Under the pieces are notes generated by a model. That model did not search any database. It was not told where the DNA came from and saw nothing but the letters and a program-made list of their open reading frames with translations. A stretch of 62,589 bases of DNA from assembly GCA_000708835.1 (NCBI GenBank), contig DF237316.1, forward strand, positions 30,033 to 92,621. The letters are read 5' to 3'. This stretch comes from Klebsormidium nitens (Eukaryota; Streptophyta; Klebsormidiophyceae; Klebsormidiales; Klebsormidiaceae). Each line of letters opens with the position of its first letter. Within the stretch, counting starts at the first letter, position 1. Below are positions 30,077 through 42,820 of this stretch, in pieces. Made by a program: the position numbers and the translations under genes.

Positions 30077-31586
30077 ATGGTTCGCAATGGGGTTGCGGGC
30101 ATCTCCCAACTGAGTGGCGTGCTTTTTGGGGTTTTGATTGGTGCACCTGCAGTGTTCCTTTACACGCACATTCATCTAGCGGTCACAGGCCAATCTTTGG
30201 CCGTTGTTGGAGCTAATGGGATGGTATTATCTCACTGGAGGGGGGCTTGGAGGAGGGCTTTGAACAGGTCATCTCTATGTCCTGAAGGTGAGTGACATTC
30301 TCAAAGTAGGACGCTTGCATTAGCAGACTCAAGAATGTCCCCACTTCCAGTATAGTTAGGATCTTGAAGGGGATGCTGCTCCGGTTTGTAGTCGTGCTTG
30401 ACTGCTTGCTGTAGTGTGCTCAGTTGGGCTTGCCTTGGGAGGAATCCAATTCGGTGTTCTTAAAGAGGGCGTCAGATTTCGAAGCGCACTAGTAACATCT
30501 GAGTCCTTAGGGGACTCCCTCATCGGACGGACTAAATTGCATCTTGGAATTTGTCCCGAGCAACCAATATGCCTGGTTCCGCGGCACATGGTCGCCGAGG
30601 CGTGACGGGTCACGGGACGCCCCCTTTAAAATTTCCTACTCATCAAAGATTTTGAATGTCAAGTTCACGTCTTTTCATTGTCTAACATTGCAGAAGCTGG
30701 CAAGCGTGCAAGTGATACACTCGAGGCTGTTGCTTTGAGGTACCACTTGGCCATTATAGGGACTCCACATCGCAAGCACCTTTCCCGCTTTCTTCTTGAG
30801 ACGATCCTCTCTGTCCACGCAAAAGAAGCACGGCCCACAACACTTTCGCTTGCTTGGGATGCGCATAATGGGAGCAAGCTTCCTAGCTATATAAAGAACC
30901 TGAGCCCGCAAGTCCATGTTCATAGCCTAGAAGCTGAAATCCCGGACCCTCCTTCTAACAGACCCGGAATTTCAAATGTTTACTCTGCGCTCCTCATCCC
31001 TGAGGAGGTTGGTATGCCAACATTGCCTTCGCTAATGATAGAGGGGGATATTATGCTCGTGGACGACTTCCACCTGTACCTTTCAAAAGTAGTGCAACTT
31101 GTCGAGTCAAAAATGGGTGGATTGGCCCACAGGAAGTACATGGTGACCTTGTATACTCCCATTGATTGGAGACGCATTGGACCCCTTCAACAAGTCTTGC
31201 AGGTTCGTCAAGGTCTTCGAATTAATGAATCAAGTTCGGCAAACATGTCAACCGTTGAGGGTCTTTCAGTAAACGATTGTTTCCCAGATAACTGGGATTA
31301 TGGGACGCAAGGCGTCTTGGTTTCAGCTCAGGTTCGGAGTCCATTACGCGAGTTTTTAAAACCATACGCTTTGGGTGAACAAAAAACAGACTTGGGTATT
31401 GACCTGCTTTTCCATGAGTTTCTTCACAAGAACAACGATAGTGTCCTTTGTTTTAGTACGTCACCGTCCCTTGTAGAGCATATGGGCGTGTTGTCTGCCC
31501 TATTTGGAGAAAACCAACGTTTTCACATGAGCAAAGATTTCCCAAGAGAAGTGTCTCTACAGACCGATGAAGCTGGGGATGTCTAG
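30077..31586 (+). CDS. PGAP4/TMEM246-like GT-A glycosyltransferase
   Basis: Two exons (30077-30287 and 30694-31586) join in phase 1 with donor GTGAGT and acceptor ATTGCAG, giving 367 residues. Residues 10-30 form one hydrophobic helix (SGVLFGVLIGAPAVFLYTHI), probably a Golgi or ER signal anchor. The luminal part begins with LAIIGTPHRKH. It has an acidic metal-binding motif in the expected GT-A position (MIEGDIMLVDDFH), where the usual E/D-D-D is varied, then VTLYTPIDW, WDYGTQGVLV and, near the end, SLVEHMGVLSALF. The last two are typical of PGAP4-type transferases, which add a side-chain sugar to GPI anchors. The exact sugar specificity cannot be read from the sequence. Function is inferred from motif order; a broader GT-A family assignment is the safe fallback. 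Confidence 0.65.
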
Positions 31587-32979
31587 AGATCCAATAGACG
31601 TAGAGCAGACTCTTCTTCAATCAAGCAGAATTCGCCTCGGAGTCGGTTTTCTCATTATTAGTCTTTCATGGTGAGCGTGATCGAGGGCTTCTTTGAGCAT
31701 GTTGCCGCTCCCATGATTGCATAATTCACCCTCGTCATTCAGTCAAGGTGCCAATATGGTCACTATTTTAATCTTGGTCCAAGTTACAGATGCCTTTATG
31801 TCTTGCTACCTAGTAGCAGATGACTATGTTGCCGAGCAGCGCTTACAATTTAAGCATATGGCTGCTGAGAAAGCTCCGCTCACCATCTTACGAGCTACCG
31901 CGTTCCGACGTAATTGTCGTGACCGTCATGTTTGATGAGGGTACTCGAGCCGGTTTTAAGACTCGGAAGTACCATCAGACAATTTGTCTCATGGGCCACC
32001 ACGACTGATCGATGCAATGCAATGCACTGGCACCAACGATGTGTATGCGGCGTTTTAAAAGAAATCTGCTGCTTGACATATATATAATCAATTAACATAG
32101 CTAATTAACACGTATACTGTCCGACACAGTAAGGATCCATCTCTACTTCCACTCGGCAGGCTGCTCGCAAATCTGAAGAGTTGTATTACGTCAGCAATCC
32201 AGCTTTCCGTTCACCTCAGTTGTTCACCCCCTTCCACGAAGACCGAGCACAATCAACACATTATAATTCGTTGATAAAGCAGACTAAAATCAATTTTGAC
32301 AAGTGATCGAGTTGCAATCCTTCACGTACATAATCGATACTTTCGGAACGAGGGGCATGATAACAGACTCTATATGGACTCGCGCACCGTTGATGAACAT
32401 GTATAAGATCGGACCGCGTCGTTGCAGCATGTGCATTTGTTGTACTCGCCGCCAGGCGGCACCAGTGATCAGTGCTCTTAACGATTTGTGCACCCTGAAG
32501 CCCGCTTTGGCGTCACACTGGCCGGTGTTGAACTTTAGGTTCATTCTTGTACAACTGTCACTATTGCGCGGCCTTATGCAAGCAATTGTGTGGCCCTTGA
32601 CGTGTCATTATTACGAGAAGGTCGATACCGCTACGATGTGAAAATCGCATTCACCTGCTGGGTGTAAAGTCAAGTCTTGCCGTGCATCAGCGGTATCGAC
32701 GTGCCTTGACAAGAAACATCAGACCTGCAGTTAGTAAGGACGACCCTCTCAAAATGCATGATCTTTACATAAGCTCCTCCGTTCCTATGTGACAGAAAAA
32801 GAGGCGATCACCTGTTTAGCGTGCGGACTGTAGAGGATAGACTGTCTTATTGCTTCCGACCTGAGACCTCTCTGAGACAACGAACTTTTTGACCAAGTTG
32901 TTCTAGACGTTGCTCGAACCCTTTCTACGAAGAATGATCTAGACGGTGCTCGAATCGTCACCGAGTCTTACAGTAGGTC
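31587..32979. other. Intergenic, no gene seen
   Basis: Only short frames on both strands, without splice-compatible neighbours or family similarity. The right end is the 3' flank of the LRRIQ1-like gene. Confidence 0.5.
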
Positions 32980-35900
32980 TCAACCGTCCGATGAAAGGTC
33001 GTCTTCCGAATGCTCCGACGCTGTCGCCCAAGCCGGCCTCGCTTTTGGCAAAGACGGCCGGGTGCCCAACCGGGGCCCATGCTTGGCCTGCGCCTTGAAC
33101 ATCTGCAGCCGCTTCTCGGGGTCTGCAACCAAACGGAAAGAAGCGCTCCACAAGTTAAAAATCCGTCACATGCAATGAAAGAAAGGCCACGAAGGAAAAA
33201 ACGAGGGGGCTCAAGAGAGCGCCAGCCCCCTCGTAAAGGTAGAAAGGTTTGGGGCTAAAAGCTGGCTTCTCGAATCTGCAAAGAGTCCATCCCGAAGAAG
33301 AACTGGACTTCTAACGAATTCTAAGTCGCCAATTGCGGACGAGAGCCGTCGGATAGGACTTCAAAATGCATCGTAGCGGAGTTTTGAGTGGAGCCGTCAG
33401 ATAGTTGATTCCGAGAAGGGACTGGCTCATATTGTTTGATAAGCAAGTACTCGGAGTAGCAAAATCGGCCAAGCATAAGCAAACCTGCATATCGCCTCAA
33501 CTCTCAACGACTCAACACATGTCGGGGCAAAGAAGCCCGCTAAGACTTTGTAAAGCAGGGGTTCTCGCAAGAGTAGCTGCTTGGCTTTCTTGGACAAGCG
33601 GAAAGAACTGGGGTGAAGCCTCCAGATTGCAAGTGCTCTTTTCGGGAATCTCGCGCTTAGGAGTCGAGATGGAGTCAAGATTACGTTTCCTTACCTTGCA
33701 AAGTCTTCTGGCGGCGTTCCAACTGACCGTTCCGCAGAAGACGGTCACGTGACCTCAGCGCGGCAGCCGCGGTGCCCTCGTCTTTGAAACCCCTGCACAT
33801 ACACGGACTTTGACGTCGGTTCAGTGGTAAGAGCGAGAGATCAACGATCTGTGAGTACGCCGAGGACGGTGTGAAGGCAGCAAATGACCGATGAATCTTC
33901 GTGTCGGGCGTGACATGACTTCAGACGAGAGGTAAGAATGATTCTGTCAGGAAGCGCGGATGCAAACGGACGAAAGGCAAGACGGAAGTAGGAAACAATG
34001 AATCTTTTCGGTAAGTTGTTTGCTCACCATTCTGTTGCAATCTCCGAGATACTCTGCCGCTGCTTCTCCAGCTTCCGCTGCGACCGGGGCACGTGGGGGC
34101 CACGTGGCGTGCTCTGAATGGACCCCCGCACGCTCGACTCCTCATCCAGCTGACGTGGGGTTGATTCGTTGGGGTCCTCAAGGTCGCCCAACGACCTTCC
34201 TCCTGGCTCCGAGAACCTTTTAGAGGTCCGCCAGGCTGGCTCCGGCTGCGAGGAACCTAAGCGGATATCCGGGAGCGAAAAGCGGCCCTCTCGCGCGTTT
34301 TCGCTGTGGCTGAACGAGTCGGACGATCGCGGGGGGGAGAGAGCAGGAAGCGGCACTATGCTGCTGGAGGGGCCATTCCCACTTGGCTTGTTGTGGGCAG
34401 GCGGGCTGGTGTGAATGGGCTGGAGCGGGGACCGTTCCCAAGCAGCAAAACCTGGTGACCCAAGCCTGTGGGAATCTGACGTCAGCTTTTGGGAGTGCTC
34501 TTCGAGAGTCGCCCTTTGCGACGTGTGTACAGTCGCAGGGCTGCCAAGTCCGTTCTCGTCCCCTTCCTTTCCGTTCCGGTTCCGCTCCGTCCCCATCAGC
34601 GGAGCCAGCTTCGTTATCAGCGGACTCCCCCTCACTTCCGGAAGGCCCGAACTCTCCCTAACCCGTCCGTCGCTCATGTCCCGTTGCTCACTTGCTTCTC
34701 TCGGATCCGCCGGCCCGACCCACCCGTGCTTCTTCACAACCAACGGCGGACCGGGTTTGTCGCCGCTTCCCACTCTAGTTAGCGCGGTGACCGGCCGACT
34801 TAAACCCCCAAACCCTGTCAGCAAACCCTCCATATCCCCGCCGTAGTCGAAGTCGTCTTCGTCGACGTACTTCGCGGCCGCCATCGCGCGCTCAATTTTC
34901 TTCCGCAAAAAGTGGCCCCGCCAACGCGCCTGCACTGTCCGCGCCGCGGCCTCTCGCGCCACGTGTCGCCCCCTCATTCGCCGCACCCGGAAGCCCCGCC
35001 AGAGCGCCTGGAAGCGCACCGCGGCCGCTGTTTCCGCTGCCCTCTGGCGGAGCTTTCGCTGCTCCGCCAGTTGAGCGGAACGAATCCGGGCCTGCCTGCC
35101 TCTCCAAAGCGCCTGGACTTTCGTGACGAACTCGACTCTCCTTTTTTGCTCTTGCTCGAAGTACCATTCGTTCCGTTGCACGATTGCAATTCCGGACTCG
35201 TCTGAGTCCTCCGTCCCGAATCGCACATGCTCTCGAAAGCACTGTTGAAGCTGTTTTAGGAGCGGGCTTGGCGCTTTTCCGTTTCCGGGGGGGACGAACA
35301 GCCCGTCTTTGATCCCCCCAACTCCGTCATAAGCGTCGTCCGAAATACCGGCTTCCGAAGCCGTGACCGATTCCGGTCTTTCCGGCGGAACGGAAACCTC
35401 ACTCCGCGAGCTCGTGGGGGCCGCTGCCGCGCTTTCCCGCGTGGAACGCGCGAGCCGAGCCCTCCATTCCGCGCAGAAGTGCTGGTGCCGGATTCCGGCG
35501 GATGAGGCAGCGGAACTCCGCCCGGCGAAATGCCCCTCCCTCTCCCCGAGCTCAACAGCCCGCAGCACCCTCTCCCAGAGCAGCTTTACTCGTTCCGGGG
35601 GGTCAATTTCCGCTGGCGAACCCACCCCCGGGTCCAGATCCACTTCCTCGGACATACTATCAGGCCCATCAGAAACCGTGATCACTCTTTGTCCCTGGGG
35701 GGATCCCCCGGATGACGGCAGCCTCGCCAGCAGACACGTCAGCAGGCCGGAGCGACCGGTAGAAAGGCTCCGGAGGACGGTTTCTCGCAGCGTATCGGTG
35801 ACCGCTTCGTTGTCGAGTTCGCGAAGCCAAGGCACGGCGGAAAGGACGGCGGATGGGTAAGAGGAACCGGGGGAAGCTACCGGGTTGTCGTTAAGCTGAA

Positions 35901-38900
35901 GGGAACGCAGAGAGCGGAGGCAACCGAGGTGGCGTAGATCGCCCGGGTTGGAGATGCAGTTGAAGGAGAGGTCAAGCACCTGAGGAAACGGGTTAAGGGT
36001 TAGGTTAGCGGGAAACTCTAGCTATGATGCAGATGAAAGAATGATTGAGGACCTGGAATTGGGTTAGGAAGCGGGTTGAGGGGAAACTTTGGGTTTAAAA
36101 ATGAAGAAAGAAGGTGGCGGGCCGGTGCGAATCGTGTTGAAAAAGGGGAGACGGAAACGATATCAACTGAGGATCCAAAGCGGAAGACGGGGACGCTTAA
36201 AAGCGATGTCAGCATCTGCTCGTCCAAGCGTCGAACTTTCCTAAACACGCTGAGTTCGATCGGAATATTTCGCAACCTCCCCATGCAACTTTTTCTGTTC
36301 GTCCTCGTAGACCAAAACCGTTCGCTTCAGTGTACGGCTCTTCCCCTGTATTGAGCAATTGCAACTCTCACCGACATGATTGACAGCGTCGAAAAGCTCA
36401 CAAGCAGCCTGCTTCCATCCGTGAGCCGCCGAAAAGTTGCATCAGGAACGACTCTGCCCCTGATCACGCGGAACCAGCAAAGCGGAAAACTCAACACAAC
36501 TGTCAAACCAGAAGCGACACAAAGAGCAAGAACTACTCACCTCTAGATTGAGGCAACCCCACAAAGGTCCAACGGCCTCAATCGCATTGTCTTGCAGGTA
36601 GAGCCTCTGCAAATTCGGCAGCCAGCTCAGCGCGTCTAGGCGCCGGATACCGTTTCCGTTCAGCCACAGCTCGCGCAGCAGAACGGAACCCGGCAGGGCG
36701 GAAGGGGAGGGCAGCTCCGTGATCTTGTTGGAGGACGCCACGAGTGACGTCAGCAACGGGCAGTGGCGCAGCTCGAACCAGAGGGAGAGTCCGCGGAGCC
36801 TGCGGACGGAAAGCGGACGGAATGACGAGCGGAGTTGAAACGGAACCCCGCGAATCGAAATCACGCTAGAATGTTTTCAGAGAGGCAGTCGCGAAGCTCG
36901 ATGACCTCAGGAACCGAAAGTGGACGGATCCTAGAAAAGGTTGCAAGGCCCTCCGACTTGGAAACGAGCGATCTTATCTCACACCGAATAGTGATTATGA
37001 CAGCCCGTCCTTCACAAGAACAACGACACAACGTTTGGAGAACCAATTCAAGCGAGCCCAATCGCATACGCACACCGGATTGGAGACGTCAGCATATCAC
37101 GTATAACCTGATCTTGAGAGGTCCGTCGTCCTCTGAAGACGCTCACTATGTTGTTCTCGCTCATCAGGGCAAAACAATTTCAACAAGCGAGTTCCTCAAA
37201 ACAACGCTCACTGGTTTCTAGACACGTCGAGCACACGTAACCTCGGCAGCCCTTGTAGCGCGCCCTCGAGCCGCCGGATCACGTTTCCGGCCAGCTCCAA
37301 AACCTCCAGGTTACCGCAAACCCCGCCCAAACCCTGGACGCTGACGATGCGGTTCGCCGACAGGCCGAGCTCCGTGAGCGACGGCCAGGCGAACGGCGCG
37401 GGCTTGCTGACATCACCGGTTCTGCTGGCGTCATCACCCGTGCTGACGTCAGCAACGCCCATCTTACGGGCGAAGTCGACCCGCTTGATGAGGTTGGCGT
37501 CTAACCGCAGGACCTGCAGAGCCGACAACCCTTCCAACCCCCGGAATGACGTCAGCTGGTTATCCCTAACCGACAGGGTCTCGAGCGTACGCGCCAAACC
37601 CTCCAGACACCCCTCGAGCGTCTTCAGCCGGTTGACGTCTAACCGGACGAATGCCAGCTGCGGACACCACTTTCCGAGCTGTCCGTTCGGACCCAAACTC
37701 CGCAAACCCTCAAGCGCCAGATCCAGGGTTTGCAGCCCGGTTAGCGCTCCCAAACCTCCGGCGAAGGCTTCAAGCAGCGACTTGGTTAGCACGGAACCCG
37801 CTTCGGTTAGCGCGGACCCAGTCCGAGCTATACTGGCGTCAAGAGCCGCAAGCGCCGCTTGCGACTTTCGGGAGCGCAGCCCGTCCTGGGCCGCCACGTC
37901 TCCTTCTTCGTCGCTGGAGGGATCCCCCTCTCCCTCGTCCTCGCCGCTGACTTCGCCTTCCATTGGTTGCTTGTCCAACGGCCTATGTACACACTTTTCA
38001 GCTTTCCCGGCGATCGACGGCGCAGATCGAACTGACCGCTGCCAGTTCCATCGCAACCGTTCGATTGCGCTCCAGTCCATTTGGTACGGCCATACGGGTA
38101 CCCCTTTCTCTGCGCCCAAAACACTCGAATCCTCTAGCCCACCGGAACCGGAACCAACTCGCGCATCAGCCGACGCATCCACCGTCCCCCCCTTCCCACT
38201 CAGGCTGTTCCACCCCCCCGGCGCATTAGCGAGGAACTGATGCTTCCCTTGAGAACCCATGGCCAGCGCCGTGAGGATGACGTCATGCTGAGGTTCTCGC
38301 GCCGCATCGCAACCCGCAACTTCCTCTCGTGACATAGGCTCGCCCCTCGTATTGCGCTCGAAGACCCCTCCGAGACCGCCGGCGTCCCGACAAAGCCGCA
38401 CGCTTTTCTCCCTTTCTATCGCCACCCTCAGCTTCGCCAGCAGTTTCTCCGGCACGCCCAATCCGACGGCCTCCCGTTCGGCTATTGACACTTTCTCTTC
38501 CCCGCCAGCTGCTTTGCCCGGCTGCTCTTTGCTGGTGTGAATGCCCGCTTCGCTGCCGCATTCGCCTCTTACTGCGGTCTTAAAAGCCTCCAACGCCAAA
38601 CGCACTCTCGCCGCCTGCACTCGTTTCGCCTCTCTCACCTCCCCCACTAGATCCAACTCCCTCGCCTCCTTAACCCAGTTGTCAACTCCCTTTTTGCTCC
38701 CCCTCTCAGCAGCCGCCGCTAACCCCTCCCTGGTTAAAACTAACCTTTCCGCCAACGCCGCCTTTGCGGACTCGATTCCGTCGTTCCGTCCCCTCTGCCG
38801 CAATGCTCGAGTCAGCGACACAAAGCGGGCTCTAGAACCCGTTTTGGCAACCTGGGTCAGCTCGTTAATCCAGATCTTGACCTGATCTTCCCACCTGCTC

Positions 38901-41900
38901 TCCGCTGCCCTCGCCGCGTCGCCCATGTCCAACCTGAGCGCCTCGCTAACCAACCGGGTTAAGTCTTCCTGACCCCCAATTTGCAGCTCGATAACCCGGG
39001 TTAGCCCCTCCAAAACCCGTTCTCTCCTGAGGTTCATAACCTCCTCTGCGTCGTCAACCTCGTCCAGCAGCCCAAACCCTCTAGCCTTCCGCACGGCTTC
39101 CTCGAACCCGCTGGGACCTCTAAAGCTTCCCGACTGGGCCGTTTCTTGCAGCTCCCGAACCGCTGCGAGGTCCCTCGTTACGACATCTCTCTCAAATTGA
39201 TCGAGTCGCCCTTTATTCACACCGAGAGATCGCGCGTCCCGCATGAGGGCTAGGAGGTTTACGAGCGGTAAACCCTCATGAATGCCGCCCTCGATGCCGG
39301 CGAGCTTCGCCGAAACCCGTTCGGTAAAATTTGCTTCAGCGGCAGCGATCTGCAGAGCAACGTTGGCTCCATTTACGGTCCGTCCAAAGCTTATACGGTT
39401 TTTACTGGTTTGGGAGGTCCTTTGCTCAACGTCTTGAAAAGTTGCTGGGCTCAGCCTGTTGCGTGCAGTGGATTGAATCAAAATTCAGACTTCGGAGAAG
39501 CTCAGTGATAGTAACCCCGTCAACGGCGCTGGAGCCTTGGACCGGCGACGGTCGAGCAATGACTGCTTTGCCGACTCAAGAGATGTAAAATCGATCGAGC
39601 AGGAAGAAAGAGCCCGTGGCTCGACGGAAGCTGCACCATTTGGGACTTTGGACGTCAGTACTGCCTGCATCCTATGAACTTGGTGGGACTGCTGCTGCTG
39701 GAGGTGCACGTACTTGAACGGAAGCTTGTTCGACTTGCAGATCCAATGTAAAGAGGAAGAAGCTCCAAACAACCAGGAAGACCGTACGTTCTGAGGAAAA
39801 AGAAACTGGAGAGTAAAGGAATTATGGACAGCCGCGAGAAGCTGAAACAGATGGGAGAAGAGGTCAGAGCAAGGACGCTCACCTCCGCCTGCGCCACCCC
39901 TGCGCTGATCGCCCACTCTCGTGCGCGCTCGAACTCGTCCCGGCTGCCGTCAGCCGCCGCTGACGTCACGGCGGCACGTGCCTCCTCCACGCGCGAGCGC
40001 GTCCTTCCGATGGCGGCTTCCGCTTCGTCACCGAGCCCCATGGCGCGCGCGCGCGCCCTCCCTCGCTCGAGGCCCCTGACGTCATTCCGGGCTTCGCAGC
40101 GCTTTAGCAACTCCTGAAAGGTGCAATCATGGGACATTTGTTTTTGACTGCTTGCGTCTTCCTGTGCTTGCGCCTCCGTCGTGAATAGTTGCTACCTACT
40201 TTGAACCCCACTTCGATCATTGGTCCTGGCATTCGTGGCACCATTTGTGCAGAACACTTTCCGGGAATGCACCAAGGTTTTCAGAGCGCAAGTCAAAACG
40301 GTACTCCTGGAAAAGATCTTACGAAAGGTCCACGCCTCGGTAGAAATACCAGGGAAGCAGAATGAATATACGAGAGACAGAACAACCTGGCTGGCGAGGC
40401 GCAAGGCAACAAAATACAGATCAGCCACTCACGGTGACGTTTTCTCTGCACGAGAGGAAGTACTTTCGCCGTGCAAGGCACCCCCGAACGGCAGCTTGGA
40501 TACGGACGGCGGCGCAGATTCGGACGCGTGTCCGGTAGGCCCTGTATGCCCGGACGATCCGCTTGGCTGCAAAGGCTTCCCTTGCGGCTCGCTCTAGTTG
40601 CGCTTGGATCGCCTGTACATCGAGCAGAGAGGAACGGTTCACGGATGCTTCAAGATAGCTTTTTCATTTACTTGTGAAGTCAAAGTTTGAATTCATAGAA
40701 GGAGCGCTTTGCTTACATTCTCGTTTCTCCGTCGCTTATTTTCTCAGCTTTTCGCCGTCCTCTGGACGCAAAAGATGGAGGCGCGTAGCCCGCTCTTCTT
40801 AGAGTTGATCTCGACAGCGTTTTACGCGCACTTTCGAAAACGCTGGGGAACGTCGCTATGTTGAATCCCTTCCAACGAAAAGAACACAAGACCAACTCAA
40901 GAGTCAATAGCACCTGCCTAAACTGATTCCTCCTTTTTGCCTCCGGGATTCCCCTCGACTAAGCGCGCAGAAACCTGGAGTGCAAGTAGAACTTTGTCAA
41001 GTATCTCCTGCCGACAGAAAAACTTGTAAGAGAACAGGATTAGCAAGAGAAGAAGGTTCCCCGCACCTGTAGTCGCCGTTCCCTCTCTTCTTGCCGCTGC
41101 CTCCGCTCCTCTTCCTTTCTCCTCGTCGCAGTTTCTGCGGCTGCGCGCCTAGCTTGCTCCCGTGCTGCCTCGTCCGCTTGTCGAGTCAGCTCCTCTCGGC
41201 GCGCCAGCTCAATTGCTGACGTCATCCTGTCGTGGTGGTGCTGGAGGGAGTCCAGCTGGACTTGGTAATCCAGGTCCAGGATCTGGCAAAGACTTCTAAC
41301 TCAATAAAATACACTAAACGTCACCTCTATGGTTATGAAGTTTAGATGTGAGGGTATCTGGCGGTGTCGAAACTCTGAGCTTCACTGGCTGCTGTGGATC
41401 GAAAAGAGACATTTATGCAAGTTAAAAACTCCCGACAACGGAAGGTGATAGACTTCCACATTTCCAGGTTTCAGCATGAGGGGAGCCTCTAAAAAGTTTC
41501 AACCGAATGTGTTACAGTGTCTGGTCGGGTCAAAATTTGGAGCGCCTTGGCTGATCCTAGACTCTTTTGTGGAACAGTAGGTGCCTAAAGGCTGGACTCA
41601 TTGGGTGCTGATCACTGCTAAAGTTCACAAACCACAGACCACAAACTCGATTCCTCTCAAAGACGTTACTACAACTATCGCAACACCATATGAGATTTCC
41701 GAAAGACCTCGCCCTGCATGTCATTCTCTGCCTCCCCCCGAAGGCCGCCACCTATCAAAGAGCAGAAGACATGCACCATACACCAGATCTGTGCTTGTGG
41801 TTATGCTGTCGCTTTTTAACAAAGTAGTTGCCATGCTCTTTGAAAAGGGCACAACCTCACCTCTGCTCGCAAGTCCCTGGCTGGCGCCACTGTGCCTTCC

Positions 41901-42820
41901 TTTTGTGCCTCTTCAACTTCTTGCATTTCCCTGCGCTCTAGTTCCGTCGCACCTTGCAGCGCCCCTCTCTTTGCACCACTCTTCATATTCTGCTGCATGG
42001 CTGTCCCAGCCTGGTTGGCATCTAGAGGCTCCAGGTTCAATCGAGACGGTTGCTGAGCAACTGGCGAGGGGCTGTTCCCCTCAGAGTCAGGGTTCATTTG
42101 CACCAAAAGTCTTTGCGCAGATACACCTCCAGCGCTTGGGCTACTTTTGGTGGTGGCCTCAGCATTGTACCACCCCTCCGAATTGGCTGATTGTTGCGGA
42201 CCCCATAGGTTGCTTGCAGAAGCATCTCGAGAGCTGCCCTCAACGCAGGATGTGGAGACAACGTCAGGCCCTCGATCTATTTTTTCTTTTGATGGTGGGG
42301 ATGAGTTTTGTGAGACTGGTGCAGCTAGCTGGGGTTCGATGGCAGGTGTGTGCTCTGACCGTGGCTCAGCTGCTACGTATTTTGCAAAAGGCTCAGTTTG
42401 AGCGTGAAAGGAGATGGGGTGAAGCAGCTCAGAGGAAGCGGCAGCTTGACGTCTATTCGGCCCTTCCGACCCTTCTTCCGTGGGTTGAGCCCTCTCTTTG
42501 AGCACCTCACCAAGCGACAGGTGAAAAGCATCCAGCTTCCTTTCCCTTTCTTTCAGGAGAGCCTCCAACTTTATGAATGAGCTCTTGTTCTTCTGAACAC
42601 CGTCATTGCGGGCCTGCTGGTCCACCGCTCCTGCTTCTGATGCACCGTCAGAAAGGGCACTACGATCAGCGAAGCTATGCGCCGTTTCATTGGCTCCACA
42701 AAGCCTTTCTTCAGAAGAAAAGGAAGAAGGCGTTTGCTCCCCATCTGTTGGAGTCTGCAATGCATCCAATTGTTTTTGAAGCTCTGCCTCGACATCCCAA
42801 TCGTCGTCTGGGTCGTCCAT
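32980..42820 (-). CDS. LRRIQ1: LRRIQ1-like leucine-rich repeat and IQ-motif protein
   Basis: Nine exons were assembled: 42820-41861, 41282-41067, 40612-40433, 40113-39883, 39349-37212, 36799-36541, 35979-34028, 33792-33695 and 33122-32980. All phases close, giving 2058 residues. The N-terminus is acidic (MDDPDDDWDVEAELQKQLDA). Exon 2 encodes a Glu/Arg-rich coiled coil. An IQ motif lies in exon 3 (AAVRIQAAVRGCLARRKYF). Leucine-rich repeats span the exon 5-7 junctions (LRVLDVSRNQ; LWLNGNGIRRLDAL; LEVLDLSFNCIS). A run of IQ motifs follows (VTKVQALWRGRQARI; VRFQALWRGFRVRRM; RTVQARWRGHFLRKK). The C-terminus contains EWGFKDEGTAAAAL and DPEKRLQMFK, across three exons, in the order known for LRRIQ1. 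LRRIQ1 proteins occur in ciliated organisms; IQ motifs bind calmodulin. The exon 5 acceptor is the least certain point, since other in-phase sites exist upstream. A flagellated life stage would fit. Confidence 0.85.

Noticed and set aside
33810-33860. tRNA-like A box (GGTTCAGTGGTAAGAGC)
   Set aside because: No matching T arm (GGTTCGA-type B box) or acceptor-stem pairing was found within tRNA length; it lies in the last-but-two intron region of the LRRIQ1-like gene.
34415-35242. Several plus-strand frames opposite LRRIQ1 exon 7
   Set aside because: The minus strand encodes IQ motifs and in-phase splice sites; the plus-strand products are low-complexity Ser/Pro-rich.
37347-38240. 297-codon plus-strand frame and several neighbours at 37.6-38.9 kb
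   Set aside because: Antisense shadows in GC-rich coding sequence of the large LRRIQ1-like exon; Ser/Pro/Arg-biased composition typical of shadows.
41581-42501. 306-codon plus-strand frame
   Set aside because: It is the antisense of the first LRRIQ1-like exon, which has a convincing N-terminus, donor and phase. The plus-strand product has no family resemblance.
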